64,000 bases of DNA. Origin: Sphaerisporangium cinnabarinum (GTDB lineage Bacteria > Actinomycetota > Actinomycetes > Actinomycetales > Cellulomonadaceae). How positions within the stretch are numbered: position 1 is the first letter of the stretch; every line of letters starts with the position of its first letter. Both the position numbers and the translations under genes were made by a program. Below are positions 16,235 through 25,257 of the stretch, piece after piece. The notes beneath the pieces are model-generated. The model was not told where the DNA came from. It worked only from the letters and a program-made list of their open reading frames with translations, and did not search any database. The stretch is taken from the NCBI GenBank assembly GCA_003052455.1, contig QAPD01000045.1:105574-169573 (forward strand), read 5' to 3'.

Positions 16235-16857
16235 GGCGTCTCCTTCGTCGCGGGCCCGGGCCGGTCGGTGCGGGCGGCGCGGTCGCGCAGGACGAGGGCG
16301 CGGGTCTGCAGCACGTACTGCGCGCCCGCGAGCCAGTACAGGCCCACGCCCCACCAGGTGAACGCCCACCCGGTGACGGCGGCGACGTCGCCGAGCCAGC
16401 CGGGCATCTCCGCGAGCAGCAGCAGCGGGAACGCGTACAGCAGCGCGAAGGTGCCCGCCTTGCCCGCGAAGCTCACGGGCAGCGGCCCGTAGCCGTGGCG
16501 GGCGAGCAGCGGCAGGAGGCCCGCGAGCAGGAGGTCGCGCGCGACGATCGCGACGACGAGCCACACGGGCACGACGTCGCGCCACGCGAGCCCGAGGAGG
16601 GTGACGAGGATGAAGAGGCGGTCGGCGGCGGGGTCGAGCATCTGCCCGAGGCGGCTCACCTGGTCCAGGCGGCGCGCCAGCACGCCGTCGAGCCAGTCCG
16701 ACGCGCCGGACACCGCGAGCACGACCAGGGCCCACACGTCGTCGCCGCGCACGATGAGCACCGCGAACACGGGCACGAGGAGCAGCCGCAGGAGGCTGAT
16801 GACGTTCGGGACGGTCAGGACGCGCGAGCTGACCTGCTGCCCTGCCGTCACACCCAC
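16231..16857 (-). CDS. CDP-alcohol phosphatidyltransferase (PgsA2/cardiolipin-synthase-like)
   Basis: A 208-aa polytopic membrane enzyme. The complete CDP-alcohol signature D-G-x2-A-R-x8-G-x3-D-x3-D is visible as Asp57-Gly58, Ala61-Arg62, Gly71, Asp75 and Asp79. It transfers a phosphatidyl group from CDP-diacylglycerol to an alcohol, probably a glycerophosphate or phosphatidylglycerol in phospholipid synthesis. Synteny matches Rv1822 (pgsA2). It leads the operon pgsA-DUF881-DUF1290-DUF881. GTG 16857 is the annotated start and GTG 16851 is possible. The operon promoter is probably TAGGAT at 16911-16906. Confidence 0.9.
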   Translation of the reverse strand: MGVTAGQQVSSRVLTVPNVISLLRLLLVPVFAVLIVRGDDVWALVVLAVSGASDWLDGVLARRLDQVSRLGQMLDPAADRLFILVTLLGLAWRDVVPVWLVVAIVARDLLLAGLLPLLARHGYGPLPVSFAGKAGTFALLYAFPLLLLAEMPGWLGDVAAVTGWAFTWWGVGLYWLAGAQYVLQTRALVLRDRAARTDRPGPATKETP

Positions 16858-16905
16858 CGCCCCGTGCTCACGTCGCGCCGTCGCGGCGACCTGCCGCGCG
16901 CGACC

Positions 16906-16911
16906 ATCCTA
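16906..16911 (-). promoter_or_regulatory. -10 element of the pgsA-DUF881 operon
   Basis: TAGGAT on the minus strand lies 48 nt before GTG 16857. The -35 region is not clear. Confidence 0.4.
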
Positions 16912-17076
16912 CGTACCGTGCCCGGTGACCTGGGCCCTCATTTCGCGGCGCGGCGACCCGCGAGGCCCGAAATCACCCGCTTCGCCCGGTGCCCGGGGTC
17001 GGTGGTGCGTCGGCGGTGCGGGTGCGGGTGAGGGACGTCACCGGCCTCGGCCCCGCGGCCTGCCCGCGCGCTCCGG

Positions 17077-17261
17077 TACGATGGGTGCACCTCTGGAGTT
17101 CGTCGCTCGTCCCGCGTGTGTCCGTGAGAGTGGCCGATCCCCCCTGATCTCCCCGATCGTGGCGGTGGCCGGCCTGGTGTGTTCGGGAGTGCGACCTGCG
17201 AGAACCGACCCGGTGACCGCACGCCACTCCACACCCCGAGACGAACGGTCCTCACCCTTTC
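17077..17261 (+). promoter_or_regulatory. Promoter and long 5' leader of the DEAD-box helicase gene
   Basis: The 16858-17261 gap holds no gene. TACGAT (17077-17082) is a good actinobacterial -10. It would start a transcript near 17089 and leave a leader of about 172 nt before ATG 17262. The start codon has no recognisable Shine-Dalgarno, and the leader ends in a pyrimidine-rich CACCCTTTC. Long leaders are typical of cold-inducible csdA/deaD helicases, which often feed back on their own mRNA. That regulation is inferred here. Confidence 0.5.
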
Positions 17262-19163
17262 ATGACTGCTGACGTCGTCGTGCCCGCGCACGCCCTCGAC
17301 CACTCCACCGACACCTCCCCCGCCGTCGCGGAGCAGACCGCTCCCGCCGGCCCCGTGTTCTCCGACCTCGGCCTGTCGGCGCCCCTCGAGCGCGCCGTCG
17401 CCGACCTCGGGTTCGTCACCCCGTCCGCGATCCAGGCCGAGGCCATCCCCGCGCTCCTCGCGGGCCGCGACATCACCGGCGTCGCGCAGACCGGCACCGG
17501 CAAGACCGCCGCTTTCGGCCTCCCGCTGCTCGCCGCGATCGACCCCGCGCTGCGGCGCGTGCAGGCCGTCGTCCTCACCCCGACGCGCGAGCTCGCGATG
17601 CAGGTCGCCGACGCCGTCGAGTCGTTCGCGGCCCACCTGCCGAAGGTCGACGTCGTCGCCGTGTACGGCGGCTCGCCCTACCAGCCGCAGCAGCGGGCGC
17701 TCGCGGCCGGGGCGCAGGTCGTCGTCGGCACGCCCGGGCGCGTCATCGACCACATCGAGCGCGGCACCCTCGTCCTCGACGACGTGCGGTTCCTCGTGCT
17801 CGACGAGGCCGACGAGATGCTGCGCATGGGCTTCGCCGAGGACGTCGACACGATCTTCTCCCGCGCGCCGCGCGAGCGTCAGGTCGCGCTGTTCTCCGCG
17901 ACGATGCCCGCCCCGATCCGCCGCGTCGCGAACGAGCACCTCACCGACCCGGTCGAGATCGCCGTCGCGCGCCAGTCCTCCACGGTGACGAGCGTGCGCC
18001 AGACGTACGCCGTCGTGCCGTTCCGCCACAAGACCGGCTCCCTCGTGCGCGTCCTGGCCACGTCCGACGCCGAGGCCGCGATCGTGTTCACCCGCACGCG
18101 CGGCGCCGCGGAGGAGGTCGGGTCCGCGCTCGTCGAGCGCGGCATCTCCGCCGCGACCATCTCCGGCGACGTCGCGCAGAAGGAGCGCGAGCGGATCGTG
18201 GAGCGCCTGCGCTCCGGTGCGCTCGACGTCCTCGTCGCGACCGACGTCGCCGCGCGCGGCCTCGACGTCGACCGCATCGGCCTCGTCGTGAACTTCGACC
18301 TGCCGGGCGAGCCCGAGGCGTACGTGCACCGCATCGGCCGCACCGGGCGCGCGGGCCGCACCGGCGAGGCCCTGAGCTTCGTCACCCCGCACGAGCGCGG
18401 GCGCCTGCGCGCGATCGAGCGCACGACCCGCACCCCGCTGCAGGAGATCGAGATCCCCTCCCCCGCGGACGTGTCCGCGCACAAGGTGCGGGCCCTGCTC
18501 GGGCAGGTCCCCGCCCGCCAGGAGGCAGGCCGCCTGTCGATGTACGCCGACATGGTGCGCACCTTCCTCGCCGAGCACGACGTCGACCCCGTCGACCTCG
18601 CCGCGGCCATGGCGGCGCTCGCGGTCGGTGACGACGGCCCCCGTGCTCGCGAGGAGCAGGAGCGGTTCGAGGCGGAGCGTGCCGCGGCGCGCGAGCAGTC
18701 GAAGGCGCGTCGCACGGAGCGCACGGGCGAGCGCCCGTCGCGCGGCGACCGTGCGTCGGGCCGGCGCGAGGGCGACGGGACGCGCGGCATCCGCCGCGAC
18801 GCCGTCGGGACGCGCTACCGCCTGTCGGTGGGCCACAAGGACGGCGTGATGCCGGGCGGGATCGTGGGCGCGCTGACGAACGAGGCGGGCCTGGCCGGGT
18901 CGGACGTCGGCAAGATCGACATCTTCCCGTCGTTCTCGCTGGTGGACATCACCGCACCGCTCGACGCGGACACGATGGACCGCATCTCGCGGGCGCGGGT
19001 CGCGGGCAAGGCGCTGCGCATCCGTCTCGACGAGGGCGCGCCCGCGTCCCGCGGCCCGCGTGCCGGGCACGGGCCGTCGGGTCGTCGTGACGAGCGTCGT
19101 GACCGGTTCGACCGTGCCGACGACCGGGGCGAGCGCAAGCCGCGCCACCGCGCCGCGTTCTGA
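17262..19163 (+). CDS. deaD: DEAD-box ATP-dependent RNA helicase (CsdA/DeaD type)
   Basis: A 633-aa RNA helicase. The N-terminal RecA domain carries the Q motif (FSDLGLSAPL..TPSAIQ), Walker A AQTGTGKT (75-82), PTRELA, Asp181-Glu-Ala-Asp184 and SAT (FSATM). The second domain has VFTRTRGAAEE, ATDVAARGLDVDRI and HRIGRTGRAGR. The C-terminus holds a DbpA-type RNA-binding domain (YRLSVGHKDGVMPGGIVGAL to ITAPLDADTMDRIS) and an Arg-rich tail, as in DeaD/CsdA enzymes that help ribosome assembly and mRNA turnover in the cold. It is a single gene, closed by a perfect 20-bp terminator. Confidence 0.96.
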   Translation: MTADVVVPAHALDHSTDTSPAVAEQTAPAGPVFSDLGLSAPLERAVADLGFVTPSAIQAEAIPALLAGRDITGVAQTGTGKTAAFGLPLLAAIDPALRRVQAVVLTPTRELAMQVADAVESFAAHLPKVDVVAVYGGSPYQPQQRALAAGAQVVVGTPGRVIDHIERGTLVLDDVRFLVLDEADEMLRMGFAEDVDTIFSRAPRERQVALFSATMPAPIRRVANEHLTDPVEIAVARQSSTVTSVRQTYAVVPFRHKTGSLVRVLATSDAEAAIVFTRTRGAAEEVGSALVERGISAATISGDVAQKERERIVERLRSGALDVLVATDVAARGLDVDRIGLVVNFDLPGEPEAYVHRIGRTGRAGRTGEALSFVTPHERGRLRAIERTTRTPLQEIEIPSPADVSAHKVRALLGQVPARQEAGRLSMYADMVRTFLAEHDVDPVDLAAAMAALAVGDDGPRAREEQERFEAERAAAREQSKARRTERTGERPSRGDRASGRREGDGTRGIRRDAVGTRYRLSVGHKDGVMPGGIVGALTNEAGLAGSDVGKIDIFPSFSLVDITAPLDADTMDRISRARVAGKALRIRLDEGAPASRGPRAGHGPSGRRDERRDRFDRADDRGERKPRHRAAF

Positions 19164-19195
19164 CCCGCACCTGCCGGCGGTAGCCCCGCCGGCGC

Positions 19196-19240
19196 ACGAC
19201 GACGGCCCCCGGATCTCCACGATCCGGGGGCCGTCGTCGT
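19196..19240. terminator. Perfect 20-bp hairpin terminator
   Basis: The arms 19196-19215 and 19221-19240 are perfectly complementary over 20 bp around a TCCAC loop. The hairpin lies between the convergent helicase and PH-domain genes, so it probably ends transcription from both sides. Confidence 0.85.
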
Positions 19241-19294
19241 CGGTGCGGGGGCGCCCACGGCGCGGGCACGGGAGCCGCGCGCCTGCGGCGGTCC

Positions 19295-19777
19295 TTACTC
19301 GCGGGCCTCGCCGTGCGCCTGCACCAGGGCGGCGAGGCGACGTGACTCCGCCTCGCCGCGGGCGCCGTCGGCCCGTTGGATGCCCATGACGGCGAGCGTC
19401 GACCCGTCCGCGAGGTCGAGGCGCACCCACGCGTCGCCCGAGCCGAACCGCACCGACACGATCTGCGGCCACGCGAGGCGGCGCGTGTAGATGACGTTGC
19501 GCACCCGCAGGCCCTCGCGCGTCGGGACCGCGTGCACGCCGCCCAGGCGCCACAGCAGCCACGCCGCGAACAGCGCGAACGCCGCGATCGACAGCCGGTT
19601 CACCCACGACGTGCCGAGCGGCCCCGTCGCGGACAGCCCCACCACGACGCACCCGCCGACGACGACCACGCCCGTCGCCCACGCCGACACCAGGCCGAAC
19701 CTCGGCCGGAACGTGCGGTACGGGTCGTCGTCGCGGTCGCCCGGCAGGCCGGGGTCGGGGAACGGGTCGGTGCTCAT
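19295..19777 (-). CDS. PH-domain-containing membrane protein
   Basis: A 160-aa protein with an acidic N-terminal tail, two transmembrane helices (about 30-50 and 63-78) and a C-terminal bacterial PH-like domain (VPTREGLRVRNVIYTRRLAW, PQIVSVRFGSGDAWVRLDLADG). This is a common actinobacterial family without a defined function, usually next to hisG/ribH as here. It lies 46 bp downstream of hisG on the same strand and probably ends the rib-his transcript. Confidence 0.85.
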   Translation of the reverse strand: MSTDPFPDPGLPGDRDDDPYRTFRPRFGLVSAWATGVVVVGGCVVVGLSATGPLGTSWVNRLSIAAFALFAAWLLWRLGGVHAVPTREGLRVRNVIYTRRLAWPQIVSVRFGSGDAWVRLDLADGSTLAVMGIQRADGARGEAESRRLAALVQAHGEARE

Positions 19778-19823
19778 GCCGCCACCGTCTCACACCCTCC
19801 GGCGGCCCACCGGGGGCCAGGGC

Positions 19824-20678
19824 TCAGAGGCGCGAGGCGTGGATCCGGGTCACGAGGATCGCGCGCGCCCCGACGTCGTACAGGGCGTCCATGACCTGGT
19901 TCGTGCGGTCGCGGCGCACCATCGCGCGCACCGCCGCCCAGTCCCGGTCGTGCAGCGGGGACACCGTGGGCGACTCCAGGCCCGGCGTGATCGCGACCGC
20001 ACGGTCCACGAGCGACACCGGCACGTCGTAGTCCATGAGGACGTACTCGTGCGCCGTCAGCACACCCTGCAGGCGACGGGACAGCACCTCCACCCCCGCC
20101 GGGACGTCCGCCTCCGCCACCTTGCGCGGCCGGATCAGCACCGCCTCCGACACCAGGATCGGGTCGCCGAACACCTCGAGGCCCGCGCCCCGCAGCGTCG
20201 TGCCCGTCGACACCACGTCCGCGACGACGTCCGCCACCCCGAGCTGTACCGCCGACTCGACCGCACCGTCCAGGTGCACGACCGTCGCGTCCACCCCGTG
20301 CGCCCGCAGGTGCCCCTCCACGAGGACCTCGTACGACGTCGCGACCCGCAGCCCCTGCACCTGCTCCAACGACGTGATCGTCCCCGCCGGAGCCGCGTAC
20401 CGGAACGTCGACCCCCCGAACCCGAGCTGCATGTGCTCCACCGCGTCCGCGCCCGAGTCCAGCAGCAGGTCCCGCCCCGTCACCCCCACGTCGACCGTGC
20501 CCGACCCCACGTACACCGCGATGTCGCGAGGGCGCAGGAAGAAGAACTCGGCGTCGTTGTCCGGGTCCGCCAGCACCAGCTCGCGCGGGTCACGACGCTG
20601 GCGGTACCCCGCCTCGCGCAGCATCTCGACGGCGGGCTCGGACAGGGACCCCTTGTTGGGGACGGCGATACGCAGCAT
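19824..20678 (-). CDS. hisG: ATP phosphoribosyltransferase (long form)
   Basis: A 284-aa HisG, first step of histidine biosynthesis (ATP + PRPP). The start is ATG 20678 ([20 protein letters not shown]), the family N-terminus; the longer frame has no support. The catalytic region shows [10 protein letters not shown] and the PRPP loop [19 protein letters not shown]. The ~75-residue C-terminal regulatory domain of the long form ([23 protein letters not shown].., [21 protein letters not shown]) is present, so histidine feedback is expected. It follows hisE with a 93-bp gap. Confidence 0.96.
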   Translation of the reverse strand: MLRIAVPNKGSLSEPAVEMLREAGYRQRRDPRELVLADPDNDAEFFFLRPRDIAVYVGSGTVDVGVTGRDLLLDSGADAVEHMQLGFGGSTFRYAAPAGTITSLEQVQGLRVATSYEVLVEGHLRAHGVDATVVHLDGAVESAVQLGVADVVADVVSTGTTLRGAGLEVFGDPILVSEAVLIRPRKVAEADVPAGVEVLSRRLQGVLTAHEYVLMDYDVPVSLVDRAVAITPGLESPTVSPLHDRDWAAVRAMVRRDRTNQVMDALYDVGARAILVTRIHASRL

Positions 20679-20771
20679 GACAGGACCTTCGTTCAGGGGA
20701 TCGGGCAGGAAGAGGGGACCAGCAGGGAGGAGCGAGGGGCCGGGAGCGGGAACGCTCACCGGCACGGCCGC

Positions 20772-21035
20772 TCACAGATGCTCGTACACGTCCTGCAGGC
20801 TCAGACCCTTCGCCAGCATGAGGACCTGCAGGTGGTAGAGGAGCTGGGAGATCTCCTCCGCCGTCTTCACGTCGCCCTCGTACTCGGCGGCCATCCACAC
20901 CTCGGCGGCCTCCTCGACCACCTTCTTCCCGATCGCGTGCACGCCGGCGTCCAGCTCCGCGACCGTGCCGGAACCGGCAGGTCGCGTCGTGGCCTTCTCG
21001 GACAGCTCCGCGAACAGGGACTCGAACGTCTTCAC
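20772..21035 (-). CDS. hisE: Phosphoribosyl-ATP diphosphatase
   Basis: An 87-aa HisE, second step of histidine synthesis. The all-alpha NTP-pyrophosphatase pattern is clear: [26 protein letters not shown] with the EExxE metal cluster, and [17 protein letters not shown] 21035 gives the family N-terminus VKTFE and has TGGAG before it. It lies 87 bp after ribH, as one block with hisG. Confidence 0.95.
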   Translation of the reverse strand: MKTFESLFAELSEKATTRPAGSGTVAELDAGVHAIGKKVVEEAAEVWMAAEYEGDVKTAEEISQLLYHLQVLMLAKGLSLQDVYEHL

Positions 21036-21122
21036 GCGCTCCAGGGTATCCGCCACCCGGACCCGGCCGGGGCGTGTCCGCCCAGCGGGCACACCCCGAC
21101 CGTTCGCGTCACAGGTCACAGG

Positions 21123-21590
21123 TCACAGGTCGCGCAACGCCACGACCGTCGCGACCGCCGCCTCCGCGGCCTCCGCACCCTTGTCCTCGCGCGACCCCTC
21201 CAGACCCGCCCGGTCCAGCGCCTGCTGCTCGTCGTCGCACGTCAGCACACCGAACCCCACCGGCACGCCCGTGCGCACGCTCACGTCCGTCAGACCCGAT
21301 GTCGCCGCCTGGCACACGTACTCGAAGTGCGGCGTCCCCCCACGGATCACCACCCCCAGCGCCACCACCGCGTCCGCACCGTGCTCCACCGCACGCGCCG
21401 CCGCCACCGGCAGCTCGAACGACCCCGGCACCCGCACCACGCTCACGTGCGACACGTTCGCCGCCGCCAACGCCCGGCGCGCCCCCGCCAGCAACCCGTC
21501 CATCACCTCCGTGTGCCAGCTCGCCGCGACCACCGTCACCCGCAGCCCCGACCCGTCCACGCTCACCCTCGGCGCACCCGCCCCGCTCAT
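21123..21590 (-). CDS. ribH: 6,7-dimethyl-8-ribityllumazine synthase
   Basis: A 155-aa lumazine synthase that condenses 5-amino-6-ribitylaminouracil with dihydroxybutanone phosphate. Recognisable parts are [20 protein letters not shown] (ribityl pocket), [15 protein letters not shown], and [21 protein letters not shown] with the catalytic His. Its start overlaps the ribBA stop by 4 bp, so the two are coupled. Confidence 0.97.
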   Translation of the reverse strand: MSGAGAPRVSVDGSGLRVTVVAASWHTEVMDGLLAGARRALAAANVSHVSVVRVPGSFELPVAAARAVEHGADAVVALGVVIRGGTPHFEYVCQAATSGLTDVSVRTGVPVGFGVLTCDDEQQALDRAGLEGSREDKGAEAAEAAVATVVALRDL

Positions 21591-23008
21591 CCCTCGTCCT
21601 CCTTCGTCTCCTCGGCACCGGACCCGTCGTCCGGCCCTCCCAGGGCAGGCCCGTCCGGGACCGCCACCGTGTCCAGCAGATGACCCATCGCCACCTTCTT
21701 CGTCACCAGGTACGCCCGGTTGTGCTCCCCGTGACCCACCTCGATCCGCTCAGTCCCCACGACGTCGATGCCCGACGCCACCAGACCCGTCACCTTCGCC
21801 GGGTTGTTCGTCAGCAACCGCACCCGCGACAACCCCAGGTCCGCCAGGATCGCCGCCGCCGCCCCGTACTCCCGCCGGTCCACCGGCCACCCCAGCTCCA
21901 GGTTCGCCTGCACCGTGTCCAGACCCGCGTCCTGCAGCTCGTACGCACCGATCTTCGCCAGCAACCCGATGCCGCGCCCCTCGTGCCCCCGCAGGTACAC
22001 CACCGCGCCGCCCTCCGCCGCGACCCGCCCCAACGCCGCCTCCAGCTGCGGACCGCAGTCGCACCGCAACGACCCGAACGCGTCCCCCGTCAAGCACTCC
22101 GAGTGCACCCGCACCACCGGCACCCCCTCCGGCCCGACGGCGCTCGCGGACTCCGCACCGGCCTCACCCCGGCCCGAGGCACCAGCAGGGGGGACCGCAG
22201 GGACCAGGGCCACGTGCTCCGCCCCCGTGCGCAGGTCCCGATACCCCACCACCCGGAACCGGCCGTGCGCCGTCGGGAGCTCCGCCGAGGCGGTGCGGTG
22301 CACCCGCCGCACCAACGCCTCCCGATCCGGCACCTCCGCGGCCACCGCAGGCGCCGGGTCGTGCACCCGTCGCCACGCCACCAGGTCCGCGATCGTGATG
22401 AGCACCAGCCCGTCCCGCTCCGCCAACGCCGCCGCGTCCCCCAGCCGCATCATCGACCCGTCGTCGCGCACCAGCTCCGCGATCCCCCCGACCTCCCCCA
22501 TCCCCGCCAGGCGCACCAGGTCCACCGCCGCCTCCGTGTGCCCCGCACGGTGCAGCACACCCCCAGGCACCGCCCGCAACGGCAGCACGTGACCCGGCCG
22601 GATCAGGTCCACGGGACCCGACGCCGGGTCCGCCAGCACCCGCAACGTCCGCGCCCGGTCCTCCGCCGAGATCCCCGTCGACACCCCCGTCGCCGCGTCC
22701 ACCGTCACCGTGTACGCCGTCCGCCGCGGATCCTGGCTGTGCGGCACCATCAACGGCAGCTCCAACGCGTCCGCCCGCACCGCCGACATCGGCGCGCACA
22801 GATACCCCGACGAGTGCCGGATCGTCCACGCCACCCACTCCGCCGACACCCCCTGCGCCGCGAACACCACGTCCGCCTCGTTCTCCCGGTCCGGCGAGTC
22901 CGCCACCAGCACCGGACGCCCCGCCCGGATCGCCGCCAGCGCCTCCTCCACCGACCCCAGCCGCACGCCCTCCGGCACCGCGGCGCTCGCGGACCCCGCG
23001 CCCGTCAC
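21587..23008 (-). CDS. ribBA: Bifunctional DHBP synthase / GTP cyclohydrolase II
   Basis: A 473-aa fusion enzyme. The N-terminal half is 3,4-dihydroxy-2-butanone-4-phosphate synthase ([48 protein letters not shown]). The C-terminal half is GTP cyclohydrolase II, with the zinc cysteines in [20 protein letters not shown] and [14 protein letters not shown]. Together they supply both precursors of riboflavin. The interdomain linker ([19 protein letters not shown]) is an inserted low-complexity stretch. The start overlaps the ribE stop by 4 bp and the end overlaps ribH by 4 bp. Confidence 0.97.
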   Translation of the reverse strand: MTGAGSASAAVPEGVRLGSVEEALAAIRAGRPVLVADSPDRENEADVVFAAQGVSAEWVAWTIRHSSGYLCAPMSAVRADALELPLMVPHSQDPRRTAYTVTVDAATGVSTGISAEDRARTLRVLADPASGPVDLIRPGHVLPLRAVPGGVLHRAGHTEAAVDLVRLAGMGEVGGIAELVRDDGSMMRLGDAAALAERDGLVLITIADLVAWRRVHDPAPAVAAEVPDREALVRRVHRTASAELPTAHGRFRVVGYRDLRTGAEHVALVPAVPPAGASGRGEAGAESASAVGPEGVPVVRVHSECLTGDAFGSLRCDCGPQLEAALGRVAAEGGAVVYLRGHEGRGIGLLAKIGAYELQDAGLDTVQANLELGWPVDRREYGAAAAILADLGLSRVRLLTNNPAKVTGLVASGIDVVGTERIEVGHGEHNRAYLVTKKVAMGHLLDTVAVPDGPALGGPDDGSGAEETKEDEG

Positions 23009-23628
23009 GACGCGCTCCCGGGGACCACGCCCGACACGAGCAGCCGCTCGACGTACTTCGCCAGCACGTCGACCTCCAGGTTCACGCGGTCACCCGGGAC
23101 CAGCCCCCCGAGGACCGTCGCCTCGAGAGTCGTCGGGATGAGGGATACGCCGAACGTCTCGTCGTCCACGTGCGTCACCGTCAACGACACCCCGCTCACC
23201 GCGATCGAACCCTTCTCCGCCACGTACCGGGTCAGACCCGCAGGGGCGGAGAACACCAGGTCGTCCCAGCGCTCCCCCGGCGCGCGGCTCACGAGCACGC
23301 CCACACCGTCCACGTGCCCCTGCACCACGTGACCGCCCAGCCGCGCGTCCGCCCGGACGGCACGCTCCAGGTTCACCGGCGACCCCGCGACGAGGTCCCC
23401 CAGCGCCGTGCGCCGCAACGACTCCGGCATGACGTCCGCCGTGAACGACCCGTCCCCCCCGAGGCTCGTGACCGTCAGGCACACCCCGTTCACCGCGATC
23501 GAGTCGCCCAGGCCCGCGTCCGACGCGGCCAGCGGCCCCTCGACCGTCAGCACCGCGTCCTCCCCCGCGCCGCCCGGGAACCCGATACCCCGGACCCTCC
23601 CGATCTCCTCCACGATCCCCGTGAACAT
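23005..23628 (-). CDS. ribE: Riboflavin synthase alpha chain
   Basis: A 207-aa enzyme with two lumazine-binding barrels. The first begins MFTGIVEEIGRV and the second is marked by GHVVQGHVDGVGVLV. It dismutates two lumazines to riboflavin. ATG 23628 is used because it makes a TGATG junction with ribD; a TTG at 23631 only adds one residue. Confidence 0.96.
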   Translation of the reverse strand: MFTGIVEEIGRVRGIGFPGGAGEDAVLTVEGPLAASDAGLGDSIAVNGVCLTVTSLGGDGSFTADVMPESLRRTALGDLVAGSPVNLERAVRADARLGGHVVQGHVDGVGVLVSRAPGERWDDLVFSAPAGLTRYVAEKGSIAVSGVSLTVTHVDDETFGVSLIPTTLEATVLGGLVPGDRVNLEVDVLAKYVERLLVSGVVPGSAS

Positions 23629-24773
23629 CAACCCACCCGTCCTTCCACGCTCTTCCTGGACACCACCAGCGCGTCGTCCCCGACACGCCTCACCTCCACC
23701 GTGCGGAACCGGTGCGCGTCGGCGATCGTCGCCACGCCGAGCCCGTCCACCGCCCGTCGACCGCTCCCCAGCAGCGCCGGCGCCACGTACGCGTGCAGCT
23801 CGTCCACCGCACCCAGGGCCAGGAACGCCGTCGCCAGCGTCGGACCGCCCTCCACCAGCACGTGCCGCACCTCCCGCTCCGCGAGCCTCTCCAGCACCTC
23901 ACCGACGTCCCGCGTCAGCACGTGCACCAGCTCGCCGCCCTCCCCGCGGACCCGCGCCGTCGGCGGGATCCCCCGCAGTCCCACCACCACCCGCAACGGC
24001 TGGTGCTCCGCCAGGCGCACGGCGCTCGCGGGGTTCTGCGCTGCGGCGTGCGAGGAGTCGTGGGCGCGGACCCGCGCGGTGAGCGCCGGGTCGTCGGCCA
24101 GGAGCGTGCCCGTGCCGACGACGATCGCGTCGACCTCCGCGCGCACGCGGTGGGCGTGCTCGCGCGCCGCAGGCCCGGTGATCCACCGGCTCGTCCCGTC
24201 CTCGGCGGCGACGTAGCCGTCGAGCGTCGTGGCCGTCTTGAGCGTCACGTACGGCGTGCCGCGCCGGACGGCCGTGAGCCACACGCGCAGGAGCTCCTCG
24301 CCCTCCGCGGCGCGCAGGCCGCGCACGACGCGCACCCCTGCGGCACGCAGCCGGTGCGCGCCGCCCGCGGCGACGGGGTTCGGGTCGTCGACGGCGAGCA
24401 CGACCTCCGCCACGCCCGCCTCGACGAGCGCGTCGGCGCACGGGCCGGTACGACCGGTGTGGGCGCACGGCTCGAGGGTGACGACGGCCGTCGCGCCGGT
24501 GACGTCGACGCCGCGTGCCCGCGCGTCGGCGAGTGCCGCTGCCTCCGCGTGCGGCGTCCCCGCGCCCCGGTGCCACCCCTCGGCGAGCACGGGCCTCGGG
24601 CGCGGGTCGAGCGAGCCGGGGGTCGCGCCGTCGGGCACGGGTGCGCCGGCCGGAGGGCCCAGCAGGACGCACCCGACGCGGGGGTTCGGCCCGTGCGCCG
24701 GTCCTCTGGCCGCCAGAGCGAGCGCGCGCGCCATCGCGGCGTCGGTCGTCAGGGTGCGGGGGTGCTCGCCCAT
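23628..24773 (-). CDS. ribD: Bifunctional riboflavin deaminase/reductase
   Basis: A 381-aa RibD. The N-terminal deaminase has the zinc signature HAEAAAL and EPCAHTGRTGPCADAL; the C-terminal reductase has VTLKTATTLDGYVA, SRWITGPAAREHAHRVRAEVDAI and VLVEGGPTLATAFL. ATG 24773 follows a strong GGAGGAGG site; the upstream frame crosses the riboswitch leader and is not coding. It is the first gene of the FMN-riboswitch-controlled operon ribD-ribE-ribBA-ribH. Confidence 0.95.
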   Translation of the reverse strand: MGEHPRTLTTDAAMARALALAARGPAHGPNPRVGCVLLGPPAGAPVPDGATPGSLDPRPRPVLAEGWHRGAGTPHAEAAALADARARGVDVTGATAVVTLEPCAHTGRTGPCADALVEAGVAEVVLAVDDPNPVAAGGAHRLRAAGVRVVRGLRAAEGEELLRVWLTAVRRGTPYVTLKTATTLDGYVAAEDGTSRWITGPAAREHAHRVRAEVDAIVVGTGTLLADDPALTARVRAHDSSHAAAQNPASAVRLAEHQPLRVVVGLRGIPPTARVRGEGGELVHVLTRDVGEVLERLAEREVRHVLVEGGPTLATAFLALGAVDELHAYVAPALLGSGRRAVDGLGVATIADAHRFRTVEVRRVGDDALVVSRKSVEGRVG

Positions 24774-24932
24774 CGTCCTCCTCCCGGGCACGGGCGCTCC
24801 GGGGTGAGGGCGGGCGGCGGGTCGAGCCACGAGGGCCCGACGGCGTCGCTCACCACGGCGAGGCCGCCACCTCGCGACGGGTGCACCGACGGGTCGCCGG
24901 AGCACCACGCGCCGAGGCGTGGCCGCGCCGCA

Positions 24933-25052
24933 CGTGCTTCCTCCCATCCGGACTTTCACCGTCGGTCCTGGAGTTCCACCAGGTCAACCGCGCGTGGGCG
25001 CGGGTCGCGGACTGTCACCGCCGGCTCGGAATTGCACCGACCCCGGAGCACG
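24933..25052 (-). promoter_or_regulatory. FMN riboswitch (RFN element)
   Basis: Read on the minus strand, the segment contains the conserved RFN blocks in order: GGGGTCGGTGCAATTCCGAG, CCGGCGGTGACAGTCCGCGA, GGTGGAACTCCAGGACCGA, and CGGTGAAAGTCCGGATGGGA followed by GGAAGCACGTG. FMN binding represses the downstream rib operon. About 160 nt separate it from the ribD start and contain GC-rich hairpins. No T-run is seen, so control by hiding the GGAGGAGG site is more likely than termination. Confidence 0.96.
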
Positions 25053-25081
25053 TTCGTGCGTACTGCGTTCTGCAACCGCCG

Positions 25082-25087
25082 ATGCTA
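25082..25087 (-). promoter_or_regulatory. -10 element of the riboflavin operon
   Basis: TAGCAT on the minus strand would start RNA near 25075, just before the RFN aptamer. No good -35 is seen. Three TGCCGAA repeats lie further upstream. Confidence 0.5.
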
Positions 25088-25116
25088 CTCGCGCATTCCC
25101 CGCTCGGCGCGGACCG

Positions 25117-25197
25117 TTCGGCAGCGCCGACGCGGTTCGGCACCCGGAACGGCATTCGGCACACTGGGCTGCCGACCTGCGCACTTCGGTGCCGAAG
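25117..25197. promoter_or_regulatory. Three phased TTCGGCA repeats and a dyad
   Basis: TTCGGCA occurs at 25117, 25136 and 25155, a spacing of exactly 19 bp. The perfect dyad CTTCGG-TG-CCGAAG (25184-25197) reuses the same core in both orientations. The set lies between the divergent rib operon and sigma-factor gene, and looks like an operator array for an unknown protein. Confidence 0.5.
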
Positions 25198-25257
25198 CGT
25201 CGTGGGCGGTGGGCGAAGTCGCCTCAACACATCGGCGGTCCCAGGGCATAGAGGGGT

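Noticed and set aside
24774..24932. An extended RibD N-terminus reading through the riboswitch leader
   Set aside because: It has no family match, lies inside a leader with a complete RFN element, and a strong GGAGGAGG precedes ATG 24773.
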